The translations under genes were made by a program, and so were the position numbers. Below, piece by piece: positions 5,562-7,983 of a stretch of DNA of 7,983 nucleotides (the stretch's first letter is position 1; each line of letters opens with the position of its first letter). The stretch is taken from contig CAKUIV010000093.1 in NCBI GenBank assembly GCA_934661105.1, positions 1 to 7,983 of the forward strand, written 5' to 3'. Origin of the DNA: an uncultured Ellagibacter sp. (lineage in GTDB: Bacteria; Actinomycetota; Coriobacteriia; Coriobacteriales; Eggerthellaceae). Under the pieces are notes generated by a model, which was not told the DNA's origin, did not search any database, and saw only the letters and a list, made by a program, of their open reading frames with translations.

Positions 5562-5867
5562 CTACTTCGCCTTCTTCACCACGGTGTCCCCAAGCGCTTC
5601 AAGCGCAGCGGCGTATCCGCCGGCCCCGTAGCTCAGGCATTTCGAAACGCGAGCGATCGTAGTAGCAGAAGCGCCCGTCGCCTCTTCGATGGCCGAATAG
5701 GGCTTGCCGGCGGAAAGCAGGCGCGCCACGGCCAGACGCTGCGAGGTTTCGCGAATCTCGCGAATCGTGAACAAATCCTCAAGCAGGGCGAACACCGTGT
5801 CGTTGTCGTTCAGTTTGGCGAAAACCTCGAGGAGGTTTTCGACTTCGGGCGTCCTCAGTTCGCTCAT
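5562..5867 (-). CDS. YerC/YecD-type TrpR-family DNA-binding regulator
   Basis: Small helical protein of the TrpR superfamily, YerC/YecD branch, expected to bind DNA as a dimer. The 101 residues match the family closely: ELRTPEVENLLEVFAKL (3-19), then FALLEDLFTIREIRETSQRL (26-45), then the helix-turn-helix GKPYSAIEEATGASATTIARVSKCL (54-78), and the family-typical ending YGAGGYAAALEAL (80-92). The ATG at 5867 has GGAAGGG just upstream; a longer in-frame start at 5921 would overlap the end of cimA and adds residues foreign to the family. Only 4 nt separate it from the cimA stop and 4 nt from the oxidoreductase start, so all three are probably cotranscribed. Unlike true TrpR, a tryptophan effector cannot be assumed; target genes are unknown. 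Confidence 0.88.
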   Translation of the reverse strand: MSELRTPEVENLLEVFAKLNDNDTVFALLEDLFTIREIRETSQRLAVARLLSAGKPYSAIEEATGASATTIARVSKCLSYGAGGYAAALEALGDTVVKKAK

Positions 5868-5871
5868 TTCG

Positions 5872-7461
5872 CTACCCTTCCGCTCGCATGAGGCCGTACT
5901 CGATGGAATCGACGAGCGCATTCCACGACGCCTCGATGATATTCTCGCTCACGCCGACCGTGCCCCAACTGCCGCGCTTGTCGCTCGTGGTGATGACGAC
6001 GCGCGTCGTAGCGCTTGTGCCGGCGCCCTCTTCGTCTAAGATGCGCACCTTGTAGTCGGTAAGTTCCATGGTCGCCACCTGGGGAAGATATTCCGTGATA
6101 GCCAGACGCAACGCCGCATCGAGCGCGCCGACCGGGCCCGTTCCCTCGCCCGTGGCGACGATGCGACGATTCCCCACGTGAAGCTTCACTGTGGCCTCGC
6201 TCGCCGCGTCCTTCGCGAGCGCGCCCGTGTCCTCCCGATCGTCCACGATGACGCGGAAGCTTTCAAGCGTGAAGTGGGGCTTATAGGTTCCCAGATGACG
6301 CTTGATCAGCACGGCGAGCGACCCGTCGGCCACTTCGTAGGAGTAGCCGTGCGCCTCGCGCGCCTTCACGTCGTCCAGAATCGCCTGCAGCGTGCGCGTG
6401 TCGCCCGAAAGATCGATCCCTAAGCCTTTCGCTTTAGCGGCAAGCGACGCCTTGCCCGCAAGCTCGCTCACGAGCATGCGCGTCGAGTTGCCGACGTTGC
6501 GCGGATCGGTGTGCTCGTAAGCCTCGGGGAAGCGCGCGATGGCGCTCGCGTGCAATCCGCCCTTGTGGGCGAACGCCGATGCGCCCGTGTAGGGATGGTG
6601 GGAAGGGACCGACACGTTGCAGGTTTCAGCGACGAGGTGAGCCGTGCTCGTAAGGTCGCGTAGGTTGTCAGGGCCCACGCAATGCAGCCCCATCTTGAGC
6701 TCCATATCGGCGATGACGGTGAGCAGGTCGGTGTTGCCGACCCGCTCACCCACGCCGCCGACGGTGCCCTGCACCTGCAGCGCACCGGCGCGGACGGCGG
6801 CAAGCGTATTGGCAACCGCGCACCCGGAATCGTCGTGGCAATGGATGCCCAGCTGCTGATCGGGAAACGCCGTCGCGACAGCGCCGACCGCTTCATCCAC
6901 TTCGAAGGGAAGCGCACCGCCGTTCGTTTCGCACAGATCGATGGAGTCGGCGCCCGCTTCGCTCGCCGCGCGGATGCACGCCATCGCATAGTCGGGGTTC
7001 GCCTTGTAGCCGTCGAAGAAGTGCTCGGCGTCGAACACGACGGTGAGCCCATGCGCCTTCAGGTACGCGACCGAGTCGGCGATCATGCGCAGGTTTTCTT
7101 CCAACGTGGTTTGCAGCGCGCGTGTGACCTGGGCATCCCAAGTTTTTCCCACGATGGTTGCCACGGGTGCGCCGCACTCGACGAGGTCGGCAAGCCCCTG
7201 GTCCTGCGCAGCGGGCATGCCCTTCTTGCACGTCGACCCGAACGCGGCGATGCGCGCATGGGCAAGCGGCATTTCCTTCACGCGACGGAAGAACTCGATG
7301 TCCTTCGGGTTCGACGCAGGAAAACCGCCTTCGATGAAGTCGATCCCGAAAGCGTCGAGCCGTTCCACGATACGCAGCTTGTCGTCGAGCGAAAGCGAGA
7401 TGCCCTCGCATTGCTCGCCGTCGCGCAACGTGCAGTCGTATGTGAAGATATGCTGAGCCAA
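5872..7461 (-). CDS. cimA: Citramalate synthase CimA
   Basis: Condenses pyruvate and acetyl-CoA to (R)-citramalate, the first step of the threonine-independent route to 2-oxobutyrate and isoleucine. The N-terminal DRE-TIM catalytic domain (about 1-280) starts with YDCTLRDGEQ (8-17; R13, D14 catalytic, D9 metal ligand), followed by IEGGFPASNPKD (43-54), the metal-binding GIHCHDDSG (H207, H209), and GGVGERVGNTDL (235-246). Next comes the linker with SAFAHKGGLHASA, then a C-terminal LeuA-type regulatory/dimerisation domain (roughly 390-525) usual for isoleucine feedback. At 529 residues it has the length of the CimA (TIGR00977) family rather than archaeal short forms; LeuA is the main alternative, made unlikely by the GERVGN-LL..I..LKMG context. 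The start codon is TTG: an in-frame TGA lies two codons before it (7468-7470) and no ATG precedes the catalytic motif. First gene of the three-gene operon. Confidence 0.92.
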   Translation of the reverse strand: MAQHIFTYDCTLRDGEQCEGISLSLDDKLRIVERLDAFGIDFIEGGFPASNPKDIEFFRRVKEMPLAHARIAAFGSTCKKGMPAAQDQGLADLVECGAPVATIVGKTWDAQVTRALQTTLEENLRMIADSVAYLKAHGLTVVFDAEHFFDGYKANPDYAMACIRAASEAGADSIDLCETNGGALPFEVDEAVGAVATAFPDQQLGIHCHDDSGCAVANTLAAVRAGALQVQGTVGGVGERVGNTDLLTVIADMELKMGLHCVGPDNLRDLTSTAHLVAETCNVSVPSHHPYTGASAFAHKGGLHASAIARFPEAYEHTDPRNVGNSTRMLVSELAGKASLAAKAKGLGIDLSGDTRTLQAILDDVKAREAHGYSYEVADGSLAVLIKRHLGTYKPHFTLESFRVIVDDREDTGALAKDAASEATVKLHVGNRRIVATGEGTGPVGALDAALRLAITEYLPQVATMELTDYKVRILDEEGAGTSATTRVVITTSDKRGSWGTVGVSENIIEASWNALVDSIEYGLMRAEG

Positions 7462-7470
7462 GCCCCGTCA

Positions 7471-7476
7471 CTTCCC
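7471..7476 (-). promoter_or_regulatory. Candidate ribosome binding site for the cimA TTG start
   Basis: On the minus strand GGGAAG is followed by 9 nt and then TTG at 7461. It is a modest site, but the TGA stop at 7468-7470 leaves TTG as the only usable start before the DCTLRD motif. Confidence 0.4.
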
Positions 7477-7514
7477 GGAAAGATGCCGATCGGAACGCCG
7501 TGAATCCTTCAGCC

Positions 7515-7520
7515 ATTCTA
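7515..7520 (-). promoter_or_regulatory. Possible -10 element upstream of cimA
   Basis: TAGAAT on the minus strand matches 5 of 6 of the -10 consensus. No good -35 lies 16-18 nt upstream, so this is weak. It would give a leader of about 45 nt. Confidence 0.25.
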
Positions 7521-7662
7521 CTCCAACAGACTAGAGTGAAAGAGCGCTTTTCGGGAAAGAGAGCGCATGCGGGGGAAGGCGGAGGCAATTAAGAAGTGGA
7601 TCGCGCTTTTCCCGAGAAGAGCTCATGAAGCGAGACGGGGCGGGCTCCCGCCGAAACGGCAA

Positions 7663-7697
7663 GCGCCCCAAGACCGCGAGCATCCGCCTTGGGGCGC
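7663..7697 (-). terminator. Hairpin downstream of the carbohydrate-binding protein gene, probable terminator
   Basis: GCGCCCCAAG (7663-7672) and CTTGGGGCGC (7688-7697) form a perfect 10-bp stem around 15 nt. On the minus strand it begins 8 nt after the TAG stop (7706-7708). The following bases contain only short T-runs, so termination may be partial. The remainder of the 7462-7705 gap holds near-repeats (around 7544-7560 and 7603-7620) and no gene that I can support. Confidence 0.5.
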
Positions 7698-7705
7698 ACA
7701 GCATT

Positions 7706-7983
7706 CTACGATGCTGTCAAAGTTGAGGTTTTACTCCCTATGACCAGGGAGTACGTCTGTCCCGACTCGAACGAAGGGCTGCTTGCGAGAACGAAGGAGA
7801 AGTTCTTGCTCGCAGTGAGGGACGCAATCACGTTGCCGTTCGCGTCGACGATGGAAACGGCGTCGCCCGCTTGGCCGCTCACGCCATTCGCGCTTGCGTA
7901 GGCCTGCGTGCCACCCGAGAAGGACTGCGCCATTCCCGACGACCCGACCATGAGCACGGTGCCGCCCGAAATCGTCGCGTCCA
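7706..7983 (-). CDS. C-terminus of a Cthe_2159-type carbohydrate-binding domain protein, 5' part outside the window
   Basis: Only the last 91 residues are in the window, and the frame is open to the right edge. The visible part reads through ISGGTVLMVGSSGMAQ, then a Ser/Gly-rich stretch, then a small beta-rich tail with DANGNVIASLTASKNFSFVLASSP and YSLVIGS. The GGT...GSSGMAQ segment followed by a strand pattern of this kind is typical of the end of PF14262 (Cthe_2159) proteins. These are usually secreted or surface-associated with a pectate-lyase-like beta fold, and several bind polysaccharide. No LPXTG motif or C-terminal membrane anchor is visible, and the signal peptide, if any, lies outside. 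A GTG at 7957 lies inside the conserved region and is not taken as the start. Function is inferred from remembered family resemblance only. Confidence 0.7.
   Translation of the reverse strand, partial: DATISGGTVLMVGSSGMAQSFSGGTQAYASANGVSGQAGDAVSIVDANGNVIASLTASKNFSFVLASSPSFESGQTYSLVIGSKTSTLTAS

Noticed and set aside
7462..7705. T-box or other riboswitch for cimA
   Set aside because: No T-box consensus, specifier loop or recognisable aptamer was seen on the minus strand.
7625..7726. A 33-codon plus-strand ORF (MKRDGAG...) in the gap upstream of cimA
   Set aside because: It has only a weak ribosome site, crosses the terminator hairpin, and looks like a chance basic peptide.

Overview
This is a piece of an ordinary GC-rich bacterial chromosome. 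Reading frames show a strong G/C preference at the third codon position. The gene content fits an anaerobic actinobacterium of the class Coriobacteriia, Eggerthella-like: an M18 aminopeptidase, an MhsT/TnaT-size NSS transporter, a citramalate synthase, a YerC-like TrpR-family regulator and a Cthe_2159-type carbohydrate-binding protein. That placement is inferred from recognisable families, not from a database search. No tRNA, rRNA, CRISPR array, insertion sequence, phage gene or toxin/defence module is visible, and I found no convincing undescribed multi-gene system.

Layout. Positions 1-1292 (+) carry most of an M18 metallo-aminopeptidase whose N-terminus lies outside the window. A strong GC hairpin (1338-1364) separates it from a sodium-coupled NSS amino-acid transporter (1387-2799, +). 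Facing that gene is a small YfcE/MJ0936-type metallophosphoesterase (2830-3372, -). The 3373-3659 gap holds two divergent promoters, one for the phosphoesterase and one for an Hsp20 small heat-shock protein (3660-4112, +). The Hsp20 promoter carries a near-consensus CIRCE operator, so HrcA control is strongly suggested; its leader is also rich in dyads. A textbook terminator (4187-4219) closes hsp20.

A NUDIX hydrolase (4332-4973, +) then meets a leftward three-gene operon head-on, the two stop codons sharing the bases TTAA. The operon is read right to left: citramalate synthase cimA (7461-5872), a YerC/TrpR-like regulator (5867-5562) and a flavodoxin-fold NAD(P)H oxidoreductase (5557-4970), with only 4 nt between successive genes. 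Upstream of cimA, a 244-nt gap contains a hairpin that probably terminates the leftward gene at the window's right edge. That gene is the C-terminal part of a carbohydrate-binding-domain protein.

Together the genes cover peptide and amino-acid scavenging (aminopeptidase, transporter), isoleucine precursor synthesis (CimA), nucleotide and phosphate housekeeping (NUDIX, phosphoesterase) and proteostasis (Hsp20). The best regulatory feature is the CIRCE/promoter/dyad cluster upstream of hsp20.
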